Made by a program: the position numbers and the translations under genes. The notes below the pieces were generated by a model. That model was given only the letters and a program-made list of their open reading frames with translations, was not told where the DNA came from and searched no databases. Of a DNA stretch of 64,000 nucleotides, positions 27,887 to 37,812 are shown in pieces. How positions within the stretch are numbered: the stretch's first letter is position 1; each line of letters begins with the position of its first letter. The DNA is taken from contig JAUXUN010000058.1 in assembly GCA_030680855.1 (NCBI GenBank), positions 16,380-80,379 of the forward strand, read 5' to 3'. Origin of the DNA: Aestuariivirga sp. (GTDB lineage Bacteria; Pseudomonadota; Alphaproteobacteria; Rhizobiales; Aestuariivirgaceae).

Positions 27887-28591
27887 ATGGTTCATATCGT
27901 AAGTGTGGCGGAAATTGGCGCCCTTGTGGGGGACCCGGCGCGGGCCAACATGCTGGAAGCCTTAATGGACCGCCGGGCGCTCACTGCAAAGGAACTGGCG
28001 GGGCGTGCGGGAATAGCCCCGCAAACCGCCAGCGGCCATCTTTCCAAACTGCTCGCCGCCGGCCTCATTACCATGGAACAGCATGGCCGCCATCATTACC
28101 ATTCGCTGGCCTCATCCGAAATCGCCCGCATGCTTGAAGGCTTGCAGCAGGTAGCCTCCACCCAGAACATCAAACAAGCCGGCCGTACCACTCGTACCGG
28201 GCCGCGCGATGCCGCCATGCGCGTAGCCCGCGGATGTTATGACCACATGGCCGGCCACCTCGCCGTCAGCGTCACCGATGCAATGCTGGAGCGGGGCCAG
28301 ATCGAATTTGATGGTGATGGCGGCAGCGTGACTGACGCTGGCAAACTGTTTCTGGAGAAATTCGGCATTGATCTTGCCACCGCCAAACACTCAAAGCGCG
28401 CCTTCTGCCGGCCTTGCCTCGATTGGAGTGAACGCCGCTTTCATCTCGCCGGAGCGGTGGGCGCTGCCCTGTTGCACCGGACACTGGAATTGAACTGGGT
28501 GAAGCGCCAGGAAAACACCCGTGCGCTCACCATTACGCGGGCAGGCGAGCAGGGCTTCCGGAAAACCTTTGGCATCGAACCCCTGAGTTAA
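27887..28591 (+). CDS. ArsR-family transcriptional regulator with extended C-terminal domain
   Basis: 234 residues. Winged helix at about 8-75 (ALVGDPARANMLEALMDRRALTAKELAGRAGIAPQTASGHLSKLLAAGLI). The longer C-terminal part has CYDHMAGHLAVSVTDAML and FCRPCLDWSERRFHLAGAVGAALL, a type found in a long ArsR subgroup; the two cysteines of FCRPC could bind metal. ATG 27887 has GGAGA 7 bases upstream. It is divergent from the ICL/NIPSNAP operon and is its likely regulator (inference from position and the shared candidate operator). Confidence 0.88.
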   Translation: MVHIVSVAEIGALVGDPARANMLEALMDRRALTAKELAGRAGIAPQTASGHLSKLLAAGLITMEQHGRHHYHSLASSEIARMLEGLQQVASTQNIKQAGRTTRTGPRDAAMRVARGCYDHMAGHLAVSVTDAMLERGQIEFDGDGGSVTDAGKLFLEKFGIDLATAKHSKRAFCRPCLDWSERRFHLAGAVGAALLHRTLELNWVKRQENTRALTITRAGEQGFRKTFGIEPLS

Positions 28592-28702
28592 CCCGCACTT
28601 TTCCCTGCCCAGCCTTGGCCATATTCCAAGCCTAGCAAGTTTCCTATGGCATGTGCTATCGCCAGTAGGACGAAGTGACGGAATCGGATCAGTAAACCAG
28701 CG

Positions 28703-31204
28703 ATGTTAAGATTTTTAGGATGGCTCTTCGGAGCCGGCTTCATGATTTTCCTGGGCCTGTCCGGGGCCTTGGTTTACGTGATTTGGGATGTGGCCAAGGG
28801 CCTTCCGGATTACAAGCAACTTGCCTCCTACGAACCTCCGGTCATGACGCGCATTCACGCTGCCGACGGTTCGCTGCTTGCAGAATATGCCGATGAACGC
28901 CGCCTTTTCGTGCCCGTCAATTCCGTGCCCAAGCGCTTGATCCAGGCCTACATCTCGGCGGAAGACAAGACCTTTTTCACCCACGGCGGCCTCGATTGGC
29001 GCGGCATTGCGGCGGCAGGCATTCGCTATGTCCAGGTCAAGCTGACCGGCAAGGGGCAAATCGTCGGCGCCTCCACCATTACCCAGCAGGTGGCCAAGAA
29101 CTTTCTTCTCAGCAATGAGCAGACAATCGAACGCAAGCTGCGCGAGGCGATTATCGTCCAGCGCATTGAGGCGGCATTTACAAAAGACCAGATTATCGAA
29201 CTCTATTTGAATGAAATTTTCCTCGGCCTGAATTCCTATGGCATTGCCGCCGCCTCGTTGAACTATTTCGGCAAATCGCTTAATGAGCTTTCCCTCGACG
29301 AGATGGCCTATCTCGCGGCCTTGCCCAAGGGCCCAAACAACTATCACCCCTTCAGACACAAGGACCGTGCCATTGAGCGGCGCAACTGGGTGCTCCTCCA
29401 GATGCTGGAAAATGATTACATAACCCAGGCCGAGTTTGATGAAGCCACCAAGAAGCCGCTGGTGGTCAGTCCGCGCCCCTTTGGGGCCCAGCTCTTCGCC
29501 GCCGAGTCCTTCGCCGAGGAAGTGCGCCGCGAACTGTCCCAGATGTATGGCAAGGACAAGCTCGGCAAGGGCGGCCTTTCGGTCCGCACCACGCTCGATC
29601 CAAAATTGCAGATTTATGCGCGCCAGGCATTGGCCAGAGGCCTGATCGCCTTTGACCGCAGGCGCGGTTTCCGCGGTCCCGTCAAGAAAGTGGAAGTCCA
29701 GGGTGATTGGGGCCTGCTGCTTGATAAGCCGCGCGCCCCGGCCGACGTCGCCCCCTGGCGCTTGGCTGTTGTCACAGAAGTGAATGAACAGCAGGCGGCA
29801 ATCGGTCTCCAGCCAAAACTGCTACTTGATGGTAAGCCGGAAGCCGCACGCGAAACCGGTGTTGTTCCCATGGCGCTGATGGGCTGGGCCCGCGCCTATG
29901 TTGACGGCAAGAAACTCGGCCCAAAAATCGAAAAAGCGACGGATGTATTGGCCGTAGGCGATGTCATCTATGTGGCGCCAAGCAGCGATGCAGGCCAATG
30001 GCATCTCGTGCAAATGCCCGATGTGGAAGGCGCCCTGATCGCCATGGACCCCCATACGGGCCGCGTCCTGTCCCTGGTCGGCGGATTTTCCTACGGCAAG
30101 AGCCAATTCAATCGCGCCGTCCAGGCCATGCGCCAGCCCGGCTCGTCTTTCAAGCCAGTTGCTTACGCCGCGGCACTTGACAATGGCTACACCCCGTCCT
30201 CGGTCGTGCTCGATGCACCCGTTGAATACAGCATGCCCAATGGCGAAGTCTGGAAGCCGAAGAATTACCAGGACAAGTTTTTTGGCCCTTCAACCCTGCG
30301 CCGCGGCATTGAGCAATCCAGAAACGTGATGACCGTGCGCTTGGCCGACGATCTCGGCATGACAAAGATCGTGGATCTTGCCCAGCGCCTTGGCCTCTAC
30401 GATAAAATGCCCCTGCAGCTTTCCATGGCACTTGGCGCTGGCGAAACAACGCTCATGAAAATGACCACCGCCTACAGCATATTCGCAAATGGCGGCAAGA
30501 AGGTTCAGGCAACCCTCATTGACCGCGTGCAGGACCGCTATGGCCGCACGATTTTCCGCTTCGATAAAAGGGATTGCAGCTTCTGTCAGCAGGAAGCCTA
30601 TTCTGAAAACAGTGCCGAGCCTGAGCTCATGGACGTGCGGGAGCAGGTCATGAGCCCCTACACGGCCTATCAGATAACGTCCATGATGGAGGGGGTTGTC
30701 CAGCGCGGAACCGGCAAGAAACTTCAAATCGTCGGCAAGCCCGTGGCTGGCAAGACAGGCACCTCGAATGAGGAAAAGGATGCCTGGTTCATCGGTTATG
30801 CGCCCGATCTCGCCGTGGGCGTCTATGTGGGTTATGACAATCCGAAGCCCATGGGCAAAGGCCGCACTGGCGGCGAACTGGCCGCTCCCATTGTGGCCGA
30901 CTTCATGCGCCTGGCGCTCCGCGAGCAGCCCGCCACACCCTTCCGCGTGCCGCGTGCCGTTGAGCTTATTCCCATTGATGCCAATACCGGGCAACGGGCA
31001 ATCTTTGGCGACGATGGCGTTATTCTCGAAGCCTTCAAGCCCGGCGAAGAGCCCGCCGGTTCGACCAAAATCATCGGTGAGGATTTAGCCGCCGTCTCAA
31101 GCGAGTCCATCTATGGCGCAGGCCTGCAACTCGTGCCGCCCGCCGATAGCGAACAATCCGTGGAAGAAGGCGGGTTGACGACAGGCACCGGCGGCCTCTA
31201 TTGA
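28703..31204 (+). CDS. mrcA: Class A penicillin-binding protein 1A
   Basis: 833 residues. N-terminal membrane helix (about 5-30), glycosyltransferase domain GT51 (YISAEDKTFFTHGG, GASTITQQVAKNFLLSNEQTIERKLREA), an OB-like insertion, then the transpeptidase domain with SxxK in RQPGSSFKP, SxN in EQSRNVMTV and KTG in AGKTGTSNEE. It polymerises and cross-links peptidoglycan at the inner membrane. The order amidase - PBP1A - prfB is common in Hyphomicrobiales. Confidence 0.96.
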   Translation: MLRFLGWLFGAGFMIFLGLSGALVYVIWDVAKGLPDYKQLASYEPPVMTRIHAADGSLLAEYADERRLFVPVNSVPKRLIQAYISAEDKTFFTHGGLDWRGIAAAGIRYVQVKLTGKGQIVGASTITQQVAKNFLLSNEQTIERKLREAIIVQRIEAAFTKDQIIELYLNEIFLGLNSYGIAAASLNYFGKSLNELSLDEMAYLAALPKGPNNYHPFRHKDRAIERRNWVLLQMLENDYITQAEFDEATKKPLVVSPRPFGAQLFAAESFAEEVRRELSQMYGKDKLGKGGLSVRTTLDPKLQIYARQALARGLIAFDRRRGFRGPVKKVEVQGDWGLLLDKPRAPADVAPWRLAVVTEVNEQQAAIGLQPKLLLDGKPEAARETGVVPMALMGWARAYVDGKKLGPKIEKATDVLAVGDVIYVAPSSDAGQWHLVQMPDVEGALIAMDPHTGRVLSLVGGFSYGKSQFNRAVQAMRQPGSSFKPVAYAAALDNGYTPSSVVLDAPVEYSMPNGEVWKPKNYQDKFFGPSTLRRGIEQSRNVMTVRLADDLGMTKIVDLAQRLGLYDKMPLQLSMALGAGETTLMKMTTAYSIFANGGKKVQATLIDRVQDRYGRTIFRFDKRDCSFCQQEAYSENSAEPELMDVREQVMSPYTAYQITSMMEGVVQRGTGKKLQIVGKPVAGKTGTSNEEKDAWFIGYAPDLAVGVYVGYDNPKPMGKGRTGGELAAPIVADFMRLALREQPATPFRVPRAVELIPIDANTGQRAIFGDDGVILEAFKPGEEPAGSTKIIGEDLAAVSSESIYGAGLQLVPPADSEQSVEEGGLTTGTGGLY

Positions 31205-31237
31205 GCCCCCAACATCAAAACTGAAAGTCAGCCATCT

Positions 31238-32369
31238 ATGCGTGCCGAAATCGTCAAACTCGCGGAAGAGATGAAGCAGTCCATTGGATTGCTAAGGAGG
31301 CATCTTTGACTGGGATTCAGCCATCCGCCAGCTCGCCGAGCTGAACGCCAAATCCGAAGATCCCAGTCTCTGGAGCGATCCGCAGAAAGCCCAGGAGGTT
31401 ATGCGCAAGCGCCAGGATTTGGACGCCCGCATCTCCGCCGTCCTGCGCCTCGAGCAGACCATTGAAGACAATGTGGGCCTGATCGAACTCGGTGAACTCG
31501 AAGGCGACCACGCCATTGTCGCCGAAGCCGAGAAAGCCCTGACCAAGCTGCAAGTCGAAGTGGCCGAGCAGGAACTCGAAACACTTCTCTCAGGCGAAGC
31601 CGATGGCAATGACAGCTACCTGCAGATCAATGCCGGGGCCGGCGGCACCGAAAGCCAGGACTGGGCCTCCATGCTGATGCGCATGTACACGCGCTGGGCC
31701 AACCAGAACAAGTTCAAGGTCTCCGTGCTTGATGAGCATTCCGGTGAAGAGGCCGGCATCAAGTCCTGCACCCTCGAAATCAAGGGCCACAACGCCTACG
31801 GCAAATTGAAAACCGAATCCGGCGTTCATCGCCTGGTGCGCATATCGCCGTATGATTCCAATGCCAGGCGCCACACGTCATTTGCCTCCGTCTGGGCCTA
31901 TCCGGTGATTGATGACAATATTGATATCCAGATCAACGAAAGCGATTGCAAGATCGATACTTACCGCGCCTCGGGCGCCGGTGGCCAGCACATCAACACA
32001 ACCGATTCGGCTGTCCGCATCACCCACCAGCCCACGGGCATCGTTGTGGCCTGCCAGGCCGAGCGCTCCCAGCACAAGAACCGGGCCACGGCCTGGAAAA
32101 TGCTGAAAGCCCGTCTCTACGAGCGCGAACTGCAACTGCAGCAGGAGAAGATCGACGCCGTCAACGCCAAGAAAACCGATATTGGTTGGGGCCATCAGAT
32201 CCGTTCTTACGTGCTGCAGCCCTATCAGTTGGTCAAGGATTTGCGCACCGGCTACACCAGCACCAATCCCGCCTCCGTGCTCGATGGCAGCCTTGACGAT
32301 TTCATCCAGGCCTCATTGGCCAAGCGCGTCCAGGGATTGGATTCCGGCGTCATTGAAGACATCGATTAG
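31238..32369 (+). CDS. prfB: Peptide chain release factor 2 (programmed +1 frameshift)
   Basis: Translation starts at ATG 31238 and meets an in-frame TGA at 31307-31309 after codon 23. The site reads AGGAGG-CAT-CTT-TGA-C, the classic RF2 shift signal (SD-like AGGAGG at 31295-31300 three bases before the CTT slip codon). Slipping +1 at CTT joins the first 23 codons to the frame that starts GAC at 31308 and gives 376 residues. The peptidyl-tRNA hydrolysis motif GGQ is in [11 protein letters not shown]. The stop-recognition tripeptide is SPY ([15 protein letters not shown]) rather than SPF. RF2 ends translation at UGA and UAA and regulates itself through this shift. Confidence 0.97.
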
Positions 32370-32377
32370 CGCCGGAA

Positions 32378-32890
32378 TTAAACCGGTCTGACGACTTTGA
32401 GCGGCCGGAAGGTCTCGTCCGGATTTTCGCTGAAGTAATTGACCTGGCCGATGGCCAGATTTGGGGCAGGGCGCGCCTTGTCGTCTACCGGCGGCGGCCC
32501 CTGGTGCACTTGCCCGTCAGCCAAAGGGTTTTCCGCCCGGCTGATCATCCCGTAAATGTTGGCGCCATTCTCGATGGAAATGGTCTCGTTCAGGATATCG
32601 CCCTCAACCTGCGCACCTGCGTAAAGGTTGACGTGGAGACCGCGGATTGGCCCCATCACCCGGCCGCGGATGAAGATTTCCTCGGCTACCAGTTCACCCT
32701 GGACAAATCCGTTCATGTCGACGACGCAGGATTTTGCCCGCACCGAGCCAAACACCGTGCCGTCAATATGAAGCTCACCGGACGCTGTGATGTTGCCCTC
32801 GATGGTCACATCCTGGGCAACGATTGACGGCCCCGAACTTGCGGGGGTCACGGTTCCGTTAGTTGATGTTTTCGAGCGCTTGAAGATCAT
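32378..32890 (-). CDS. Bactofilin (polymer-forming cytoskeletal protein)
   Basis: 170 residues. Central bactofilin domain (about 25-120) of short beta-helix repeats with glycines (SIVAQDVTIEGNITASGELHIDGTVFGSV, CVVDMNGFVQGELVAEEIFIRGRVMG), flanked by a basic N-terminus (MIFKRSKTS) and a proline-rich tail. Forms nucleotide-free polymers on the membrane that place cell-wall enzymes. ATG 32890 lies inside the end of the M23 peptidase gene (32-base overlap), so the two are translated in sequence and probably work together. Confidence 0.93.
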   Translation of the reverse strand: MIFKRSKTSTNGTVTPASSGPSIVAQDVTIEGNITASGELHIDGTVFGSVRAKSCVVDMNGFVQGELVAEEIFIRGRVMGPIRGLHVNLYAGAQVEGDILNETISIENGANIYGMISRAENPLADGQVHQGPPPVDDKARPAPNLAIGQVNYFSENPDETFRPLKVVRPV

Positions 32891-34154
32891 TTTGTGTTCG
32901 CCAAAAATTTTGGGGATCAATCACACGACCATTTACACGCGTTTCGTAGTGTAAATGAGGCCCCGTACTTCGCCCCGTGCTGCCCATCCGGCCAACCAGT
33001 TCGCCGCGGCTGATTTTCTGCCCCAGTGAAACGTTGACGGACTTGAGATGACCATACCGGGTTGAGACGCCGTTGTCATGAAAGATTTCAACAAGGTTAC
33101 CGTAGGGTCCGTGAGGGCCGGCCCAAGTGACCTGGCCGCCCGACGTGGCCAGCACCGGTTCCGCATAATTTGACTTAAAATCAATGCCGCCATGGAAGGC
33201 CAGCGACAGCCGCAGGGGGTCCTTGCGGTAACCATAAGGGCTGGAAATTCCGGTGATCGCCGCCATGGGTTTAACCAAGGGCAAGTCCGCCACCGCATTG
33301 CGAACCTTGTTCTCCTTCTCCAATGTGGCATATACTGCCTCAATGCTCTCGGCGATTTCGGCTTCGCGCTCAGTTTGCTTAGGCACGCTGAGAAATGGCC
33401 CGCCCATGCCCATGGCTGAAGCATCGCCCTTCGTGGGAGTCACGGCCAGGGGGGGGTGGATGCCCAGCTTGGTAAGCAGAACGCTCGTCGTATCAAGCTT
33501 TTGCCGGGAATAGGCTTGCGCCTCTTTCAGCAGCGCCAACTGCTGGCCGTGCAGATCGGCGAAGCTGCCGTTCATTTCATCGAGCGGCTCGACGGCTTCA
33601 AGGCGCGACTGAAAATCAGCCGCATAGCGTTCAGAGAAAGTGCTTTCCAGCGCTCCTTCCACCTGAAGCTTTGGCCGAGCGCCTGGAGCCGCGTTTTCTT
33701 TCAGCGGAAACCAGCCCTCCTTGAAAAAATTTTCCATGATTTTCTGCTGCGCCGCCAGGCTGTTGAACTCGGTTTTCACCTCGTCCACTTTCTGCAGGTA
33801 GCCCTTCTGGTCCAGCAGCAGCCGGTCATTGACCCGCTCCACTGAAGCCCGAAGCTCCGACAGGCGGTTCTCATAATCCAGCCGCGCCTCGAACAGTTTT
33901 TGCTGCTTGAGTTCCAGCAATTGGTCCTTGAAGACTATGTTGACGCTGGCAAAGGCCATCCACAGGAAGCCAATCAGGAAGATGATGAGCAGGGAAATCT
34001 GCGAAACCGGCGAGACGGTAATGAATTGCACATCGCTCTTGCTGCGCACATAAATCTGGCGCGTCTGCAAAAGCCCGCGAAGCGGCGACCGCCGTTTCAT
34101 AGACCACCCGCTTTTGTCCTGATGACGACTCGCCATCATTCTGGTCCCGACCAT
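32859..34154 (-). CDS. M23-family peptidoglycan endopeptidase, membrane-anchored with coiled coil
   Basis: Up to 431 residues. One membrane helix (about 52-75, ISLLIIFLIGFLWMAFASV), a long periplasmic coiled coil (about 80-160), and a C-terminal LytM domain with zinc ligands in AFHGGIDFKSNYAEPVLA, TRYGHLKSVNV and TGPHLHYETRVNGR. All metal-binding residues are present, so it should be active in cutting cross-links. Start uncertain: ATG 34154, 34139 or 34100. It overlaps the bactofilin gene. Bactofilins recruit similar M23 enzymes (LmdC type) in stalked and budding alphaproteobacteria. Confidence 0.92.
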   Translation of the reverse strand: MVGTRMMASRHQDKSGWSMKRRSPLRGLLQTRQIYVRSKSDVQFITVSPVSQISLLIIFLIGFLWMAFASVNIVFKDQLLELKQQKLFEARLDYENRLSELRASVERVNDRLLLDQKGYLQKVDEVKTEFNSLAAQQKIMENFFKEGWFPLKENAAPGARPKLQVEGALESTFSERYAADFQSRLEAVEPLDEMNGSFADLHGQQLALLKEAQAYSRQKLDTTSVLLTKLGIHPPLAVTPTKGDASAMGMGGPFLSVPKQTEREAEIAESIEAVYATLEKENKVRNAVADLPLVKPMAAITGISSPYGYRKDPLRLSLAFHGGIDFKSNYAEPVLATSGGQVTWAGPHGPYGNLVEIFHDNGVSTRYGHLKSVNVSLGQKISRGELVGRMGSTGRSTGPHLHYETRVNGRVIDPQNFWRTQNDLQALENIN

Positions 34155-34386
34155 TAACGCGCTACACTGTTTAGAAATTGGCCTCGAATTCCCAAAGATG
34201 CCAGTTTTGCCGTCGAACGCAAGTCCAATGTGCTGTTAACGGCCTTCAGGGGCTGCCATTGTTTGGCCTATCTTTACTGGCCAATGGCGCTAGGATTGCG
34301 CCACGAGTGCTATAAAGCTGGTTCTAATTGGCTGATTCTGTTTGGAATAGACGGTATTTGGGTTGATAAACTAGGGCAGTTAAGAA

Positions 34387-37300
34387 TTGCGCCATCGCCT
34401 GGCTAAAATAACAGTGCTTGTGTTGCTTTCGGTTACCGCAATTCTGGTCATCGTCGGTGCAGCCTTTTTTTGGCGCCTGTCGCAAGGTCCGGTTTCCCTG
34501 GATTTCATGACCGAACGGATCGAAAGGGAAATCAACAAATCGCTCTCGGGAATGACGGTTGACTTGGCCGGTGCCGTCTTTGAAATGGACAGCAAGACCA
34601 ATGTTCCACACTTTCGCCTGAGAGACCTCGTGCTGCTTGATGAATCGGGGAACCTGATTGCGAAATCGCAGCGCGCCGCCATCAGCTTCGAAGGCTCGTC
34701 ACTTCTCTTTGGGTCTCTCGTGCCGCGCGGCCTCGAGCTTATCGGCACGCGTATCCTGGTCAAGCGTGAGCTTGGCGGTGACCTGGTGCTGGGATTTGGC
34801 GCGCCTGCCGCACCGGAAAACGAATCAGCCATATTGGACGGCGCCGCTGACGATGCCGAAGACCCGAAGGCCAGCCGTGAAGAGCAGACGGCGCAATTGC
34901 CGGAAGCAACGGCCAAGTCCTTGATCGAAGTTTTGTCAGGCAATGGCGGCGAAAGCGGAACGTCGCTGGAGGACATCCGGATTTCCGGCGCCTCAATCCA
35001 GCTTTTTGATGAGGCAAACCAGGCCAATTGGTTTGCTCCGCAGGCCGATTTGACCTTCAAGAAAATGCCCTATGGCTTTGTCGTCTTTGCCAAAGCCTCC
35101 GTGGCCAGCGGCGGAACCCCATGGCGCACCGAATTGTCGGCTACCTACCGCACCGAATCCCGCTCTTTCGCGGTGAGCGCCCGCATTGAGGATCTGGTTC
35201 CAGCGAATGTTTCCGATAAGATATTTGCCTTGGCTCAGTTTGCCAAGGTCGACGTGCCGCTATCGGGCCACGCCGAGGTCGAAATCAGCGATGCCGGCGT
35301 CATCACCAGCGCCTCGGCGGAATTTGCCGCCGCTGCCGGCGTAGTTGGCCTGCCGGGCTATATCGCCGAGCCGATCGTGATTGATGAGGGGGCACTCCGG
35401 GTTGATTTCGATCCGCCCACCGGCGGCTTCAAGATTGTCGACTCCATTATTCTCGTCGGCGGTTCACGCGCTGAACTCACCGGGCGTCTTGATCCCGTGC
35501 GCGCCAGCGATGGCCGCCTGACCGATCTCAAGATTGATCTCAAGGCAACCAACGTCAGCGTCGATACGCAAGGCACCGTGAAAAATCCGGTCCTTGTTGA
35601 CCGCATCGAATTCCTCGGCAGGGCCTCGGTTGAGGGTGCCGTCATGGATATCGAGGACCTGGTGGTGATGTCGGGCAATGCCGGTGTTCGCTTGCGCGGC
35701 GCCATAACCGGCGGTGACGAGTCGGCGGGCATTCGGATGAGCGGCCGGGTACGCGATCTGTCGGCCGACTTTCTCAAAAAACTGTGGCCGCCCATTATCG
35801 TTCCCAAGTCCCGGAAATGGGTAACCGATAATGTTCAAGCCGGGCGCATCACCGAAGGCGCCTTCAATGTTGATATTCCGGTGAATGGCCTGGCCGAAGC
35901 TCTTCGCCAGAAGGTGCTGCCCAATGAAACCATTGATTTCCGGTTTTCCATGGCCGATGTCACTTCATCCTACTTCAAGTCATTGCCGCCGCTGCTCGGG
36001 GCCGCGGGGCATGCGCGCCTGCAGGGCGACAGTTTTGAACTGACCATCGAGTCCGGCAAGGTGGTTCTGCCGTCAAACGGAACCGTTCAGGTGAGCGACA
36101 CCACCTTCAGGGCCGAAAAACTTTTGACCAGCGCCGTATCCGCCGTATTCGCGCTCAATCTTTCCGCCAGCGCTCCCGGCCTGCTGGAGCTTGCCGCGCT
36201 GCCCGATCTCAATCTTCTGAAAAATGCCAGCTTTGTTCCACCCAACGTCATCGGGCAGGCGGAAGCCATGATTGATTTCTCGATGCCCCTCGTCAAGGAC
36301 TTGCCGCGAGACCAGATCCAGTCCGCCGCCAAAATCAAGGTGACCGATGCCAGCATCAAGCAGGTCATTCCAAACGTGGATTTGTCGGAAGGGTCGCTCC
36401 TCGTGGCCTTTGACCGGAGCGGCATTACCGCAACCGGGCCCGTCAAGATAAACGGTTTCCCGTCCAAAATTTCCTGGGAGCGTCCTGCCGGGCCGGATTC
36501 CAGGGCAACCGCTTCCATCGACACACAGCTTGATGACAAGGCGCGCGAAAAGCTCGGAATCAAGCTTGGCGAATATTTGCAGGGGCCGGTCAGGGTCCAG
36601 GCAGAAATTAACGGCGTGGGCGAGAAGAACGCCAGCATCAAGGTCAAGGCCGATCTGGCGAAAGCCGAGATGTTTATCAACGCGATAAGCTGGCGAAGGC
36701 CGCCAACCGCAAACACCACGGCAAGCTTCACCTACCTGGCCGGCGACGAGGCCGGACGGAAAGTGGAGAATCTTGTCGTCAAGGGACAAAGCCTGAGCCT
36801 CAAGGGCGACGTTTTTCTGACGGCCGATGGCGGATTAAAATCGGCGAAGTTTTCGCAAATCTGGCTCAGTGACGAGAACAACTTCATCCTGACCATGGTG
36901 CCAGCCGGCGAGGGCCAGGCCATCGAAATCAGCGGAGAATCGTTTGATGCCCGCCCCTTCATAAAGTCCATATTCGCCAAGGACACCGGATCATCCAGCA
37001 GGTCCGCGCCGCGCCAGAACCTGACCGTCAACGCGGCCTTTGACCGGGTCATTGCCAATCGTGGCGAAGTTATTACCGGGGTTTCCGCTACTATCGGCGT
37101 GCGCAACAGCTTGGTCGCCAATGCCGATGTCGAGGGAAAATTTCTCTCCGAAAGGCCGCTGGCAATCCGCGTGCGTCCCAATGCCACCGGCCGTCAATTG
37201 CAGATTACCAGCGCTGATGGCGGAGCCGCCCTGCGTGCCTCGAACCTCTATTCGAAGGTGGCCGGAGGAAGCCTTGAATTTTCTGCCTTCCTGGCAAATG

Positions 37301-37812
37301 GCGGCAATTCCACCATCGAGAATGGCCGTCTTGTGCTGCGTGATTTTGACGTCCGCAACGAAGCGGCCCTTGCCGATATTGACAGCCGCGGCAAATCGAA
37401 AAAATCTGGCCCGCGCCGCGAAGGGCTTTCCTTCACCAAGCTCACCTTGCCTTTCACCACCGATGCGAAATTTATTCGGCTTGGCGATTCACTTCTCAAG
37501 GGAAACGAGCTTGGGGCCTCTGCCGAAGGCCTGATCCGAAAGGCCGATGGCGCCATTGACATCACTGGAACCATTATCCCCGCCTATGGCATCAACGCGG
37601 CCGTTGGAAACATTCCGCTGCTCGGCGAAATTTTCACCGGCGGCAAAGGGCAGGGGATATTTGGCCTGACTTTTGCGCTCGGCGGTTCCATGGCAAATCC
37701 AAAAATTCAGTACAATCCCATATCGGCCATAGCACCCGGCATATTCCGCAAGATCTTTGAATTCGATGGCGCGGGTCCGCCGGCCAAGCAGAAGGTCAAG
37801 GAATCAAATTGA
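34387..37812 (+). CDS. Large AsmA-like / DUF3971 (YhdP-type) envelope protein
   Basis: 1141 residues with one N-terminal anchor (about 7-30, KITVLVLLSVTAILVIVGAAFFW) and a very long beta-rich periplasmic part. The first third (SLDFMTERIEREINKSLSGMTVDLAGAVF) fits DUF3971 and the end (DSLLKGNELGASAEGLIRKADGAIDITGTIIPAYGINAAVGNIPLLGEIF) fits the AsmA-like C-terminal domain. Such proteins are thought to form hydrophobic grooves carrying phospholipid between membranes. The start is TTG 34387 directly after an in-frame stop, with AGGG about 11 bases upstream, and it yields the complete anchor. Convergent with tyrS, with abutting stops. Confidence 0.9.
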   Translation: MRHRLAKITVLVLLSVTAILVIVGAAFFWRLSQGPVSLDFMTERIEREINKSLSGMTVDLAGAVFEMDSKTNVPHFRLRDLVLLDESGNLIAKSQRAAISFEGSSLLFGSLVPRGLELIGTRILVKRELGGDLVLGFGAPAAPENESAILDGAADDAEDPKASREEQTAQLPEATAKSLIEVLSGNGGESGTSLEDIRISGASIQLFDEANQANWFAPQADLTFKKMPYGFVVFAKASVASGGTPWRTELSATYRTESRSFAVSARIEDLVPANVSDKIFALAQFAKVDVPLSGHAEVEISDAGVITSASAEFAAAAGVVGLPGYIAEPIVIDEGALRVDFDPPTGGFKIVDSIILVGGSRAELTGRLDPVRASDGRLTDLKIDLKATNVSVDTQGTVKNPVLVDRIEFLGRASVEGAVMDIEDLVVMSGNAGVRLRGAITGGDESAGIRMSGRVRDLSADFLKKLWPPIIVPKSRKWVTDNVQAGRITEGAFNVDIPVNGLAEALRQKVLPNETIDFRFSMADVTSSYFKSLPPLLGAAGHARLQGDSFELTIESGKVVLPSNGTVQVSDTTFRAEKLLTSAVSAVFALNLSASAPGLLELAALPDLNLLKNASFVPPNVIGQAEAMIDFSMPLVKDLPRDQIQSAAKIKVTDASIKQVIPNVDLSEGSLLVAFDRSGITATGPVKINGFPSKISWERPAGPDSRATASIDTQLDDKAREKLGIKLGEYLQGPVRVQAEINGVGEKNASIKVKADLAKAEMFINAISWRRPPTANTTASFTYLAGDEAGRKVENLVVKGQSLSLKGDVFLTADGGLKSAKFSQIWLSDENNFILTMVPAGEGQAIEISGESFDARPFIKSIFAKDTGSSSRSAPRQNLTVNAAFDRVIANRGEVITGVSATIGVRNSLVANADVEGKFLSERPLAIRVRPNATGRQLQITSADGGAALRASNLYSKVAGGSLEFSAFLANGGNSTIENGRLVLRDFDVRNEAALADIDSRGKSKKSGPRREGLSFTKLTLPFTTDAKFIRLGDSLLKGNELGASAEGLIRKADGAIDITGTIIPAYGINAAVGNIPLLGEIFTGGKGQGIFGLTFALGGSMANPKIQYNPISAIAPGIFRKIFEFDGAGPPAKQKVKESN

